Of a stretch of DNA of 35,206 nt, positions 24,301-31,195 are shown piece by piece (positions within the stretch are counted from its first letter, which is position 1; each line of letters begins with the position of its first letter). This stretch comes from an uncultured Lachnospiraceae bacterium (lineage in GTDB: Bacteria > Bacillota > Clostridia > Lachnospirales > Lachnospiraceae), in NCBI GenBank assembly GCA_910586645.1, contig CAJUIS010000009.1, positions 1 to 35,206 of the forward strand, written 5' to 3'. The notes beneath the pieces were generated by a model. The model was not told the DNA's origin. It did no database searches and worked only from the letters and a program-made list of their open reading frames with translations. Made by a program: the position numbers and the translations under genes.

Positions 24301-26206
24301 TTTGGTTGAAGTGGAAAAAGCGCCGGATTATATGGTAACGTATGATTTAAACGGCGGGCAGGGAACGGCTCCGATTCAGGCGGCTTTGGAAGCGGGTGCG
24401 AGTTTTGCGGCCGCAAAAGGAACCGGAATTACAGGCCCAGGCGGCAAGCAGTTTGCCGGATGGAATACAAAAGCTGACGGAACAGGAACAGGTTACCGTA
24501 CAGGGGAAGAAGTCGCAATGCCGGCGGCAGACCTGACATTATATGCGGTATACAAAATGCCGGTAACGATTACGGCGAAAGAAAAAGAGGTGATTCTTTC
24601 CGGCAATGCAAATACTCTGGACGTAAGCGCGCAGGGTCTGTTCGAGATAGACGCCAATGCAGGAAAGACGCAGACTTACAGAGTAGTGAGCGGCGGAACG
24701 GGCAAGGGACGCGTGGATAAGGCCGACGGCAGGACGCTGACGGTTTCAAGGCCCGGGACAATCCGCATTAAGCTGATTACGTCGGAAACAGATACGCATA
24801 TGTCCGGGGAAGCGACAGCCGTGCTGACTGTACGGCAGTTTGCGGTGACGGTGGAAAAGACGCAGCTTAAACCAGGGGAAAAAATAACGGCAAAAGCGGT
24901 TCTTCTGCCGGAGAATGAGGAACAGGAAGTGACATGGACGTCTTCGGACGAAACCGTTGCAGAAGTGGACGCGGCGACGGGCGAGATTACGGCTGTTGCA
25001 GAAGGCACGGCAGAAATTACCGCCGCGGCAAAAGACGGAAGCGGTTTGACAGGCAGCGTTTCTATAGAAGTTGGAATTCAGAAAGTCACGGAGATTGTGG
25101 TGACAGCAGAAAAAACAAAACTGAAGCCAGGGGAAAAGACGATGGCAACGGCAGCCGTTTTGCCGGAGGATGCATCAAATAAAGAGGTGACATGGACGTC
25201 TTCGAATGAAGCGACTGCAACAGTAGACGCGGCATCGGGTGAAATCACGGCTGTTGCGGAAGGAACGGCAGAAATTATTGCCGCGGCAAAAGACGGAAGC
25301 GGCATAACGGGCAGCGTTTCCATAGAAGTGGAAGGAGACGGCGGCCAGGAGACTGTGAAAGTGACAGGCATTACAGTGACGGCGGGAAAAACGAAGCTTA
25401 AGCCAGGGGAAAAGACAACGGCGGCGGCAGTCGTTACACCGGAGAATGCGTCAAATAAAGAGGTGACATGGACGTCTTCGAATGAAGCGGCTGCAGCAGT
25501 AGACGCGGCGACAGGTGAAATCACGGCGATTGCGGAAGGTGTGGCGGAAATTACCGCGGCAGCGGCAGACGGAAGCGGCATAACGGGCAGCATTGCCATA
25601 GAAGTGGAAAAAGCAGACGGACCCAGCCAGGGAGATCAGAACCAGGGCGGACAAAAGCCGGAGGATCAGAAACCCGTACAGGTATCCTCTATTTCAATTA
25701 AGGCGCCGTCAAAGAAGCTTGCGGCGGGCAAAAAGGTAAAACTGACGGCAGCGGTTCTGCCGCAGAACGCGGCGGACAAGAGAGTGACCTGGAAAGTTGA
25801 CAAACCGAAATTTGCAAAGATTGACAAAAACGGAAATCTTACGCTGCAGAAAGCAGGAGCGGGAAAGAGCGTTACCGTTACGGCAGCAGCGGCGGACGGC
25901 AGCGGAAAAACGGCAAAACTTAAGGTCAGCATTATGAAGCGCGCCGTAAAAAGCATTAAGCTTTCCGGGCCAAAGACGGTTTCGGCCGGAAAGACCATAA
26001 AACTTAAGACGGTCATAAAGACAACGGGAAAAGGCAAGGTAAATAAGACGTTAAGCTTTAGCAGTTCGAATACAAAGTATGCGACGGTTGATAAAAAAGG
26101 CAGAGTGAAGGCGAAGAAAGCAGGAAAGAAAAAGACCGTTACGATTACGGCGGTATCTACGGACGGCAGCAACAAGAAGGCAAAAATCAAACTTAAAATC
26201 AGATAA
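18368..26206 (+). CDS. Giant secreted multidomain GH2 glycosidase (beta-galactosidase-like)
   Basis: A 2612-residue exported glycoside hydrolase, several times the length of a basic GH2 enzyme. The signal peptide cleaves near AVYA-AS (residue 36). The GH2 sugar-binding jelly roll spans about 50-220, an Ig-like domain about 225-350 and the TIM barrel about 355-790. The acid/base is E520 (WSTGNE) and the nucleophile E728 (FGEMVWTG). DUF4982-like (793-868) and GH2 C-terminal (870-980) domains follow. Then come three Big_4-like domains (992-1215), an NPCBM-like carbohydrate-binding module (1217-1362), an Ig-like domain, a discoidin-like region (1451-1628), a cadherin-like region, two InlB-type repeats (about 1712-1788 and 1987-2065) around a DNRLRE-like domain (1789-1985), and about five Big_2 domains (2159-2612). 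There is no LPXTG; the lysine-rich end may hold the cell wall. A strong AGGAGAAGGAG site precedes the ATG. The substrate is unknown; domain limits are by eye. Confidence 0.9.
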   Translation: MYKKGILKKALSAVLSLALTAAALPFDMSGGTAVYAASAGVSAERIASDERKIKINDDWRFCLLDKAREMNNSLDQTASRPDYTESGEWSTVQLPHDWSIYQQFSDSEARAAQGSLPGGTGWYRKSFTLPDDMKDQNVVLQFDAVQMVSEVWINGVNLGKQFLGYVTFEYDITKHLKFNGEENVIAVKAYSSKDSARWYSGAGIYGSVYLIATEKVHIPVNGVHVATVVKEDGKYIQPDFHTEPDMDALKQKSTVNVRTNVANKTSSAAEVTVKSTIYSKENPNVASKEDVLTIPAPANGKDSNTGRVDQILEIANPDLWSVDNPNLYWVKTEIIQDGEVVDTLDTRFGIRYLYLNPGSYDEPYSENNTLGGLFINGEYTRVNGMCEHRDLGALGMETYQAAIDRRIRKLKEMGVNVVRCAHNPVSPEYIEAADRLGMLIFEEGFDQWLKAKNSDDYHNYFNKAADGTTTVFEYSGADGTDTHINWVRTDLEPNCVRDIQAMVDRDKNSPAIFLWSTGNEIYDSSDGHGIDTQWLLSAAVKEIDSLDNIPWTNVVNKETKRTIRPEPEANHAALPNEENGYKTDYSVRGGGSTVEGGPKYGARYGRPISAAPPTWDTGNSKVTRKYGFIDNMAMADIGGHNYSRATNQYNTHKKRYPNASVAGTETVSAFYTRGVYNIEDYQGGNEEGGRWAHGSGYASEWPYNKNFTSASISIREHRDDMMPFMFGEMVWTGHDYLGEPTPHSSPSRSSYFGIIDTAGFEKDAFYMYRSAWTDIPTVHLLPQKWNWEMGTQVPVMVYTNAASVEVFINGKSIGVKAYDRDTAQPVYLDYGYQEYQAGELKAVAKDKDGNVIAEDVVYTAGEAKSVVLSGEKAFIKNDGSDLLYVEATVTDSAGVMVPTADNRITFDVEGGEIVALDNGDPRDREPFRGLNNHNNSNTSDNRKAFNGKALAIIKAEKGAENIVVTARADAAGGQIGSNTLTVGALDEVGDGTGIKDYTLPEITTGVGVSPILPETVGIVYDDGLIQEYAVDSWDDMDKVDLNKPGSYTVYAVSDEVKERVSTQIHVKEISSIDDVEVTTIAGVEPPLPNFVTLNYKDGETGFAQVAWELVDPALYAEEGVFDVTGKIGPDKTVTAEVMVKEMLSIEEIEISTERGALPTMPSTVKVEFTDGSNEPLGVKWDISENDVKSAGQKKVTGTVLNSATKAVAWLNVSTVVYASDLEYRTETAGKVFKDAMSNGERLQARGMQGGPGEVYEKGFGTKAPAEIEIDIAGKGYERFRSYVNLSLLKGGVAAPGAVAFEVYLDDDKTPAFSSGDMDRANEAELVDLDVTGKSKIRLVTKSRSGNEEDDLADWVNARFLSANVVIDKILTPQLYTAKANESPSLPDTIQASVPGIEDPVDFDVTWLTPVSDAMFASGSVQNVYGRVEGAAEKLVLFQYMTDYEKACKTEGFSDKIRSWSVTETFDYGNVGRGQKVKFNAMELTPKLLYSGTSNMLVENVGNYGFSYGIYPDPASGDYAVFATPDLSYFQVKNVANTADNGNNDISNNNSFSFETSVDGENWTAFTDFTKGDILPDTGKGGIWAQRYYTSNENAQFPAGTNFLRVKYPDGQTWKFNMTEIVLKGKSKEDAANADMAGFAIDGYLGTIDQEAKTVSLPVPASLDITSAEPEITVFPGASVSPKGPQDFTNPVTYTVTNGQVKKEYTVTVTRGVNVSFHPYGGTINGSEQEVVNFIPKKSTVLPPADPSREGYLFGGWTTDRAGKEAMQVETMQFEEDTVFYAIWNKDPYVSVRTDADASGKTWQDEKNKNYGSETPLLMRQPGNTASYGQFGEKFTNTSTSDGTDMKTAFIRFQVGGLKDQKVKSAKLALHYQGSRDNNTAAVKLLATTANSDWDEKKVTWTTRPALLDSGIVAESEEFTPRQSDSQTIELDVSRFYNALSEEEDQITFAVTVNSNGTDYQFTAKEGATGSNASKAPQLLVEVEKAPDYMVTYDLNGGQGTAPIQAALEAGASFAAAKGTGITGPGGKQFAGWNTKADGTGTGYRTGEEVAMPAADLTLYAVYKMPVTITAKEKEVILSGNANTLDVSAQGLFEIDANAGKTQTYRVVSGGTGKGRVDKADGRTLTVSRPGTIRIKLITSETDTHMSGEATAVLTVRQFAVTVEKTQLKPGEKITAKAVLLPENEEQEVTWTSSDETVAEVDAATGEITAVAEGTAEITAAAKDGSGLTGSVSIEVGIQKVTEIVVTAEKTKLKPGEKTMATAAVLPEDASNKEVTWTSSNEATATVDAASGEITAVAEGTAEIIAAAKDGSGITGSVSIEVEGDGGQETVKVTGITVTAGKTKLKPGEKTTAAAVVTPENASNKEVTWTSSNEAAAAVDAATGEITAIAEGVAEITAAAADGSGITGSIAIEVEKADGPSQGDQNQGGQKPEDQKPVQVSSISIKAPSKKLAAGKKVKLTAAVLPQNAADKRVTWKVDKPKFAKIDKNGNLTLQKAGAGKSVTVTAAAADGSGKTAKLKVSIMKRAVKSIKLSGPKTVSAGKTIKLKTVIKTTGKGKVNKTLSFSSSNTKYATVDKKGRVKAKKAGKKKTVTITAVSTDGSNKKAKIKLKIR
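24840..25610 (+). repeat. Three near-identical Big_2 domain repeats within the GH2 gene
   Basis: Three tandem segments of about 80-92 codons encode Ig-like Big_2 domains (KTxLKPGEK...EVTWTSSxE...AATGEITAVAEGTAEITAAAKDGSG). Copies two and three share long stretches of DNA at a 276-base offset (for example around 25181 and 25457). Two more divergent, lysine-rich Big_2 units follow at about 25680-26200. The high DNA identity indicates recent duplication or ongoing homogenisation. Confidence 0.85.
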
Positions 26207-26217
26207 CATGGTATAAC

Positions 26218-26253
26218 ATCCGGAGCGGCATTTTGCCGTTCCGGATTTTTATT
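26218..26253 (+). terminator. Strong intrinsic terminator after the GH2 gene
   Basis: A 13-bp stem including one G-T pair joins 26218-26230 with 26234-26246 through a 3-base loop, followed by TTTTTATTT. A TTGACA at 26253-26258 follows at once but has no convincing -10 box at normal spacing. Confidence 0.88.
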
Positions 26254-26361
26254 TGACAAACTGATAGAAATCCGTTTTGATGTACGTAATAGTAAGTGTA
26301 GTTACAAAGCTGCTTTTAGAACAGACGAACCGGCGCGCAGGTTTGGAAAAGAGGATGATTT

Positions 26362-26949
26362 ATGAGGATTGGAAAATACAATTACATTCAGCAATTGCGA
26401 TTGCACAATGAAAAAGCCCTCATGTACGTAATCGACGAATACGGCGGACTGCTGATGTCTGTAATCCGGAAACATCTTTTTGGTCTTCCGGAACGGCAGG
26501 AGGAGTGTTTCGACGATGTGCTGCTTAAGATCTGGCAGAATATATCGGAATTTGATGAAAAGAAAAATACATTTAAAAACTGGGCGGCCGCAATCGCAAA
26601 ATACCGGGCGATTGATTATCTGCGCAGTTATCGAAGAGAACCTGCGACCGTTGACATTGCCGACGCGGTGATTGTCCGGGAGGACTGTGCGCTGACAGGA
26701 ATGATAGAGGAAGAGCTTTCCAGGGAAACAGAAAAAATGCTGGCCTGCTTAAAGCCCCCGGACAGGGAATTGTTTCTGAAGCTGTACGTAAAAGAGCAGT
26801 CTGTAGAAGAAATAAGCCGGGAAACGGGAATGAAAAAGGAGGTTATTTATAACCGCCTGTCCAGGGGAAAAGAGAAAATCCGCAGACAGTACGGGAGTAA
26901 AGCCAGGGTTCCGGTGTCCCTTGATGCGCAAAAGCATATGCAGAATTGA
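26362..26949 (+). CDS. Sigma-70 family (ECF-type) RNA polymerase sigma factor
   Basis: A 195-residue alternative sigma factor. Region 2 at about 15-90 includes ECFDDVLLKIWQNISEFDEKKNTFKNWAAAIAKYRAIDYLRSYRRE. Region 4 at about 120-180 ends in a helix-turn-helix (QSVEEISRETGMKKEVIYNRLSRGKEKIR). GAGG at 26351-26354 precedes the ATG. The next gene starts 26 bases after its stop and encodes its likely membrane anti-sigma partner. The regulon is unknown; these pairs commonly respond to envelope stress or antimicrobial peptides and often control themselves. The strong terminator upstream separates it from the GH2 gene, so sharing a promoter with it is unlikely. Confidence 0.9.
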   Translation: MRIGKYNYIQQLRLHNEKALMYVIDEYGGLLMSVIRKHLFGLPERQEECFDDVLLKIWQNISEFDEKKNTFKNWAAAIAKYRAIDYLRSYRREPATVDIADAVIVREDCALTGMIEEELSRETEKMLACLKPPDRELFLKLYVKEQSVEEISRETGMKKEVIYNRLSRGKEKIRRQYGSKARVPVSLDAQKHMQN

Positions 26950-26975
26950 AAAGGCTTAAGGAAAGGATGTTTTGT

Positions 26976-28157
26976 ATGGGAAAAAATATTTATGGATTAC
27001 TCAATGAGATGGAAATGGACTTTACAGAATATGAAGAGACGGAATTGTCCGATCCGGAAAAAGAAGCGGCAAAGCAGAGAATTTTACGGGAGGTAAACAG
27101 GATGGAAAACAGAACTGGAAACAGAATGGGAAAAAAGAAAAAGAGAACCGGAAAATGGAAAATTGCGGCCGGAACCGCAGCGGCCTGCGCGCTTACGATC
27201 AGCGCGATCGGAGTGGCGAATCCAACTTTGGCAGAAAATATGTTCAGTAATACGTTTGGAAAATTAATCGATACTGTCAAAGGAGAGAAATACGAGGAAG
27301 AAAAGACGGCGATTTATTCTAAAATAGGGGAAAAATCTGTTGAGGCCAAAGAAGAACTTGCAAAGCGGGAAGAGAAAGAAGAATACGCAATCTCTGCAGA
27401 AGACAACGGCGTAACGATTTCTGTGTCGGACATTTACTGCGACGGATATGTCTTATATTATACGGCGACATTAAAAACAGACAACGAAGGTTTAAACCAG
27501 TCGGACGGAATTTTAACGTCCAGCAAAGACGCCGGATCTGATATATTGAAAGTCGAGGGTATGGATTTGTCCGGCTATACCAGCCAGGCGTTTCAAAAAT
27601 CAGACGGCAGTGTGTTTGTTTCCGCCAATACGATTGACCTGTTATCCGGTATAAGCAGCGGAGCATTTAAAGCAGGGGAAAACGGAACTATTATAGCAGA
27701 CTGGACAATTACAAATCTTACCGGAAACCTGTGGGACAGTTGGGATGCACAGGGAGAATATGAGAACACAGCCAGCGTGGACGGCACATGGCATTTGAGA
27801 TTCCCCGTTACAGTGGATACATCGGAGAATGAGACGTTTGCGATTGACAGACAGGAAAATGAAGTTGTTGTAAAAGACGCGGTAAAGACAAAAGCGGGAC
27901 TTGTCATCCATGTGCATCTTCCGGATTTCAGAAAGGCTCCTTATTTTGATCCGTACAACGATCCGGATATCGGGATAAAAGACGCAGAAGGGAATTTTCT
28001 GCAGTGGATGTCGCAAAAACATGAAGAAAATGCAGACGGAACAACAGAAAGCTGGATTATGGTTTTGTACAACGGGGAAAAAGAGTTGTCTTTTGAAGTG
28101 ACTGCAAAGGACGAAGCTCAGACAAAGCTGGCAGAGATTGCATTTCAGGTTCCATAA
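26976..28157 (+). CDS. DUF4179-type membrane anti-sigma factor
   Basis: A 393-residue protein paired with the upstream sigma factor. The N-terminal cytoplasmic part (about 1-60) is charged and should hold the sigma. One membrane segment at about 65-85 (IAAGTAAACALTISAIGVA) is followed by an extracytoplasmic DUF4179-like domain (VANPTLAENMFSNTFGKLID..., EDNGVTISVSDIYCDGYVLYYTATL). A further beta-rich region with FPVTVDTSENETFAIDRQENEVVVKD completes it. I prefer the ATG at 26976, with GGAAAGGA at 26960-26967; the in-frame ATG at 26967 overlaps that site. Family knowledge suggests the outer domain senses an envelope signal and frees the sigma. The ligand is unknown. Confidence 0.88.
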   Translation: MGKNIYGLLNEMEMDFTEYEETELSDPEKEAAKQRILREVNRMENRTGNRMGKKKKRTGKWKIAAGTAAACALTISAIGVANPTLAENMFSNTFGKLIDTVKGEKYEEEKTAIYSKIGEKSVEAKEELAKREEKEEYAISAEDNGVTISVSDIYCDGYVLYYTATLKTDNEGLNQSDGILTSSKDAGSDILKVEGMDLSGYTSQAFQKSDGSVFVSANTIDLLSGISSGAFKAGENGTIIADWTITNLTGNLWDSWDAQGEYENTASVDGTWHLRFPVTVDTSENETFAIDRQENEVVVKDAVKTKAGLVIHVHLPDFRKAPYFDPYNDPDIGIKDAEGNFLQWMSQKHEENADGTTESWIMVLYNGEKELSFEVTAKDEAQTKLAEIAFQVP

Positions 28158-28181
28158 ATCATTGCCTGCAAATTAAACAGT

Positions 28182-28218
28182 ATCCGGCAAGATGCATAAG
28201 AAACGCATTTTGCCGGAT
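28182..28218. repeat. 14-bp hairpin in the convergent gap
   Basis: ATCCGGCAAGATGC (28182-28195) pairs with GCATTTTGCCGGAT (28205-28218) with a single G-T wobble and a 9-base loop. No T run follows on the plus strand; on the minus strand a weak T-rich stretch follows. It may end transcription of the minus-strand SGNH gene. Confidence 0.6.
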
Positions 28219-28224
28219 TGGCAC

Positions 28225-28250
28225 AGACGGCTCTAGCGCCGTCTTTTTTT
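28225..28250 (+). terminator. Intrinsic terminator after the anti-sigma gene
   Basis: AGACGGC (28225-28231) and GCCGTCT (28238-28244) form a 7-bp stem with a 6-base loop and a long T run. The hairpin also encodes the last codons and stop of the convergent SGNH gene (stop at 28233-28235). Confidence 0.85.
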
Positions 28251-29513
28251 GTCCAGAAAAATGGCTGTATCCAGTGTTTCTCCGGTGAAAGCGTCTTTTA
28301 CTATAAATAGAAAGTCTCCGGTAAATTCATTTCCTGCAGCGGAAACTGCGTCTTCGTAAGAAAGCGAGGTTTTGCAGTTTACGCCGCGCAGCAGTTTTTC
28401 CAGGATGGGATCTTCTGCGGGATTTATGTTTTCATTTTGATAGATTTCGCAGAAATACGCTTCGTCTGACAGCCATGTCAGATAGTCGTTTAGATTTTCC
28501 TCTTCCCGGATCCATTGTGTATAGCTGTCCCGATAGACCAGATAGGCGTCGTCCCATTTTTGCTCTGTCGTCTGGTCCGGACGGGTTTTTTGTAAATTTA
28601 ACTGTTCGTTTAAATAACTTCCGATATAGTGCGTGATTTTTTTTGCTCCGGCTCTGTTTACATGCCCCCAATCCCAGAAATCGGTCTGATAATCAAGGGA
28701 CAGCGCGGGTTCATACGTCAGATTTAAAAAAGGGACGCGGTATTCTTCCGACAGACCGGAAACGCCGTTTAAAATCCGCTGCACGCTTTTGGGTGCGCAA
28801 AAGGGGACGGAAGTCAGTATAACCGGAATATTCCTGCTCTGGCAAAGTTCAATGATTTTCCGGAAATAGACGTATCCGTCCGTTTCTTTCACCCGTTTGT
28901 CCGTTTGGTCAATTGGCTTTAACCTGCCGGATACGTCATTTACTGTGGAAGACAGTAAAGCGCCTTTCTGGACGGAATATTCCGGTTTAAAATCTTCTGC
29001 TCCGATTTCTTCCCAGCGGTTGTGATACATATAAAAGTCAAAAAGGAATTCCATACGAAGTTCTGTCGTATCAAATAAATCGAAAACGGCTTCGAATTTT
29101 GACCGGGAAAGCGGAATGCTGTCGAGTCCTGTGTGCATCTGTGCAATTTTGTTAGTATTGATTCTGAAGTCGCGTTCAATATGGTAGCAGTCCACGACGA
29201 CGGCCTTTGGCCTGCCGTAATTTAACGCGTTTTTTAAAGTCCAGTAAACCTGCGGAATCAGGCTTGCGGGCGCGGCAAGGTTGTAGGAACGGATGCCGTA
29301 TTCCTTCCAGAGATCCATTGGCTGTACGGCATAATACATATGGCTGGTTCCAAGAAACCAGACGTCATATGCGTCTGGCTCTGACCAGAATTCGGCATAC
29401 CGTTCCCGGCTCGTTTTCCGTTCCAGAAATGCGCAGGAGGTTCCGAATACAAAGAGGAACGCCATAAGAAAACAGACGGTTCGGAGTATCTTTTTTGCTA
29501 TGTGAAATTTCAT
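28233..29513 (-). CDS. Membrane-anchored SGNH-type protein, partner of the MBOAT acyltransferase
   Basis: A 426-residue protein with an N-terminal signal anchor (about 9-30) and an extracytoplasmic SGNH-hydrolase-like domain. Block I is GTSH with candidate nucleophile S57. The late block DWGH holds D281 and H284, giving a plausible Ser-Asp-His triad. Genes of this kind lie beside MBOAT genes (DltB/DltD, AlgI/AlgJ, PatA/PatB) and complete transfer of acetyl or other acyl groups to an external glycan or teichoic acid. Here it follows the MBOAT gene by 34 bases on the same strand. A GGAAAGGA site precedes the ATG. No dltA or dltC is present, so an O-acetyl donor is more likely than D-alanine; that is inference. 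Confidence 0.85.
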   Translation of the reverse strand: MKFHIAKKILRTVCFLMAFLFVFGTSCAFLERKTSRERYAEFWSEPDAYDVWFLGTSHMYYAVQPMDLWKEYGIRSYNLAAPASLIPQVYWTLKNALNYGRPKAVVVDCYHIERDFRINTNKIAQMHTGLDSIPLSRSKFEAVFDLFDTTELRMEFLFDFYMYHNRWEEIGAEDFKPEYSVQKGALLSSTVNDVSGRLKPIDQTDKRVKETDGYVYFRKIIELCQSRNIPVILTSVPFCAPKSVQRILNGVSGLSEEYRVPFLNLTYEPALSLDYQTDFWDWGHVNRAGAKKITHYIGSYLNEQLNLQKTRPDQTTEQKWDDAYLVYRDSYTQWIREEENLNDYLTWLSDEAYFCEIYQNENINPAEDPILEKLLRGVNCKTSLSYEDAVSAAGNEFTGDFLFIVKDAFTGETLDTAIFLDKKRRR

Positions 29514-29547
29514 TTCCGTTCATCCTTTCCTTCGTAAAAATATCCGC

Positions 29548-31044
29548 TTAAAATTGAAAATAGACAAAAGCCTGGGCGTCGTACCCTGCTCCCCAGATTC
29601 CAAAGATCAGAATAAAAACTGCGGCTCCGATGTAAATCAGCCATCTGCACCACAGATCCTGTTTTAAAAGAATCTGTATAACCGGTACCTTATAATAGGT
29701 CAGTATATCGCCTGCGATTAACGCCCCGATTGCAAAGATCATCAGCCAAAACTGCCTCTGGGAGAGCCCCAGCGTATAAAGGGAGCCGTCCAGGAAAATC
29801 CAGGGATTATGAACTGTAAAAATATTCTTCAAAATAAAGAATGCTTCCGTTATGCTGCCTGCCCGGAAAAATATCCATGTGACGTCTACAAGAATAAATG
29901 TAAGGAGGATCCGAAAACATTTGTGCCCGATGCTGTCCGTATGAATATGAAAATTCCGGCAGAGTTTTTCACGTCCTTTTTTTGTAACGCTTCCAATTAT
30001 CTGGAACAGGCCGTTTAGTGCGCCCCAGATTACATACGTCCATTGCGCTCCGTGCCAGAGCCCGCTGACGAGAAATACAGCCAGGATATTGACGTATTTT
30101 CTGACAGGGCCTTTCTGGTTTCCGCCCAAAGGGATATAAAGGTAATCGCGAAACCAGGAAGTCAGTGAAATATGCCATCTTCTCCAGAATTCTGCGACAG
30201 ATGCTGACAGGTACGGGCAGTGAAAATTATCCATCAGAGAAAATCCGAGGATTCTTGCGGAGCCGATTGCAATCAGTGAATATCCGGAAAAGTCACAGTA
30301 AATCTGTACGGCGAACAGGACGCTTGCAAGCAGAAGGTAACATCCCGGATATGCGGCCGGATTTCCATAAGCGGCATCGACAAAAATCGCAATCCGGTCG
30401 GCCAGGACAAGTTTTTGAAAATAGCCCCACAGCATAATTAAAAGCCCCTCTGTCATGCGCTTATAATTGAAGGAATGGACGTTATGAATCTGTGACAGCA
30501 GGTTTTTGGAACGTTCAATCGGGCCTGCGACAAGCTGCGGAAAAAAGGAGACGAAAAGGGCGTATTTCAGGAAATTCTTTTCGGCCCGGATCTCTTTCCG
30601 GTAAATGTCCATCGTGTAGCTGAGCGCCTGAAAAATGTAAAAAGAAATCCCGACAGGCAAAAGGGGATCAAATGACGGAGAAATCAGGGAAAGGCGGCAC
30701 ATACTTAAAAGGCGGTTGATATTATCCACTGCGAAATCAAAGTATTTAAAAAGAAACAGTACGGACAGGTTTAAAAAGAAGCTGCCTGCAACGCACCATT
30801 TTTTTCGGATTTTTATCTGGTGACTGTTATCGCCTGATTTTTCAAAATAATCCATCAGAAAACCGCTCAGATATGTCACTCCGGTTGAGAACAGAAGCAG
30901 AAGCGCGTACTTTGCATTCCAGCACATATAATAGAAATAACTGATGATTAAAAGCCAGAGATATTTTATTTTTGCCGGGAAAATAAAGTAGATCAGCGAG
31001 GCAATTGGAAAAAATATAAGGAAATTTATGGAATTAAACAGCAT
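29548..31044 (-). CDS. MBOAT-family O-acyltransferase (AlgI/DltB-like)
   Basis: A 498-residue integral membrane protein with about ten or more hydrophobic segments. It has the family motifs LPVGISFYIFQALSYTMDIYR, SFFPQLVAGPIER, CDFSGYSLIAIGSARILGF, EFWRRWHISLTSWFRDYLYIPLGGN and SGLWHGAQW, with catalytic H331. Such proteins carry an acyl group across the membrane for O-acylation of an extracellular polymer. It is the first gene of a two-gene operon with the SGNH partner. Its promoter (31095-31123) lies between two direct repeats, and a divergent HTH gene is next door. The ribosome site AAAGGG is rather far (about 12 bases) from the ATG. The acceptor polymer is unknown. Confidence 0.93.
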   Translation of the reverse strand: MLFNSINFLIFFPIASLIYFIFPAKIKYLWLLIISYFYYMCWNAKYALLLLFSTGVTYLSGFLMDYFEKSGDNSHQIKIRKKWCVAGSFFLNLSVLFLFKYFDFAVDNINRLLSMCRLSLISPSFDPLLPVGISFYIFQALSYTMDIYRKEIRAEKNFLKYALFVSFFPQLVAGPIERSKNLLSQIHNVHSFNYKRMTEGLLIMLWGYFQKLVLADRIAIFVDAAYGNPAAYPGCYLLLASVLFAVQIYCDFSGYSLIAIGSARILGFSLMDNFHCPYLSASVAEFWRRWHISLTSWFRDYLYIPLGGNQKGPVRKYVNILAVFLVSGLWHGAQWTYVIWGALNGLFQIIGSVTKKGREKLCRNFHIHTDSIGHKCFRILLTFILVDVTWIFFRAGSITEAFFILKNIFTVHNPWIFLDGSLYTLGLSQRQFWLMIFAIGALIAGDILTYYKVPVIQILLKQDLWCRWLIYIGAAVFILIFGIWGAGYDAQAFVYFQF

Positions 31045-31078
31045 TTTTCTTTTGTCCCTTTCAAATAAAATTTATGAT

Positions 31079-31094
31079 ACGCTTTTTCGTAGTA
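31079..31094. promoter_or_regulatory. Operator-like direct repeat, copy 1
   Basis: ACGCTTTTTCGTAGTA, one base different from copy 2 at 31123-31138. It abuts the -10 box of the MBOAT promoter on its downstream side. With the preceding base, TACG...CGTA also makes a short inverted repeat. Probable binding site of the divergent HTH protein. Confidence 0.65.
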
Positions 31095-31123
31095 ATTATA
31101 CGATAAGTCATATTAATTTGCAA
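31095..31123 (-). promoter_or_regulatory. Sigma-A-type promoter for the MBOAT-SGNH operon
   Basis: Read on the minus strand, TTGCAA (31118-31123), a 17-base spacer and a perfect TATAAT (31095-31100). The leader to the MBOAT ATG is about 45 bases. Operator-like repeats sit at both edges. Confidence 0.75.
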
Positions 31124-31138
31124 CGCTTTTTCGAAGTA
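31123..31138. promoter_or_regulatory. Operator-like direct repeat, copy 2
   Basis: ACGCTTTTTCGAAGTA, matching copy 1 at 15 of 16 bases, 44 bases away (about four helical turns). It overlaps the outer edge of the MBOAT -35 box and lies upstream of the HTH gene. Confidence 0.65.
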
Positions 31139-31195
31139 TATTAGACGTATTATATAAAGAGCCAATCATGCAGGCGTTTGAAATCAGGGTGAAAA

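Noticed and set aside
24840..25610. Regular repeats as a CRISPR array
   Set aside because: They are in-frame repeats of about 276 bases encoding Big_2 domains, with no short repeats separated by unique spacers and no cas genes.
26253..26281. TTGACA after the GH2 terminator as the sigma-factor promoter
   Set aside because: The hexamer at 17 bases spacing (TTGATG) is a poor -10 box. Another sigma factor may start this gene, so I do not list a promoter.
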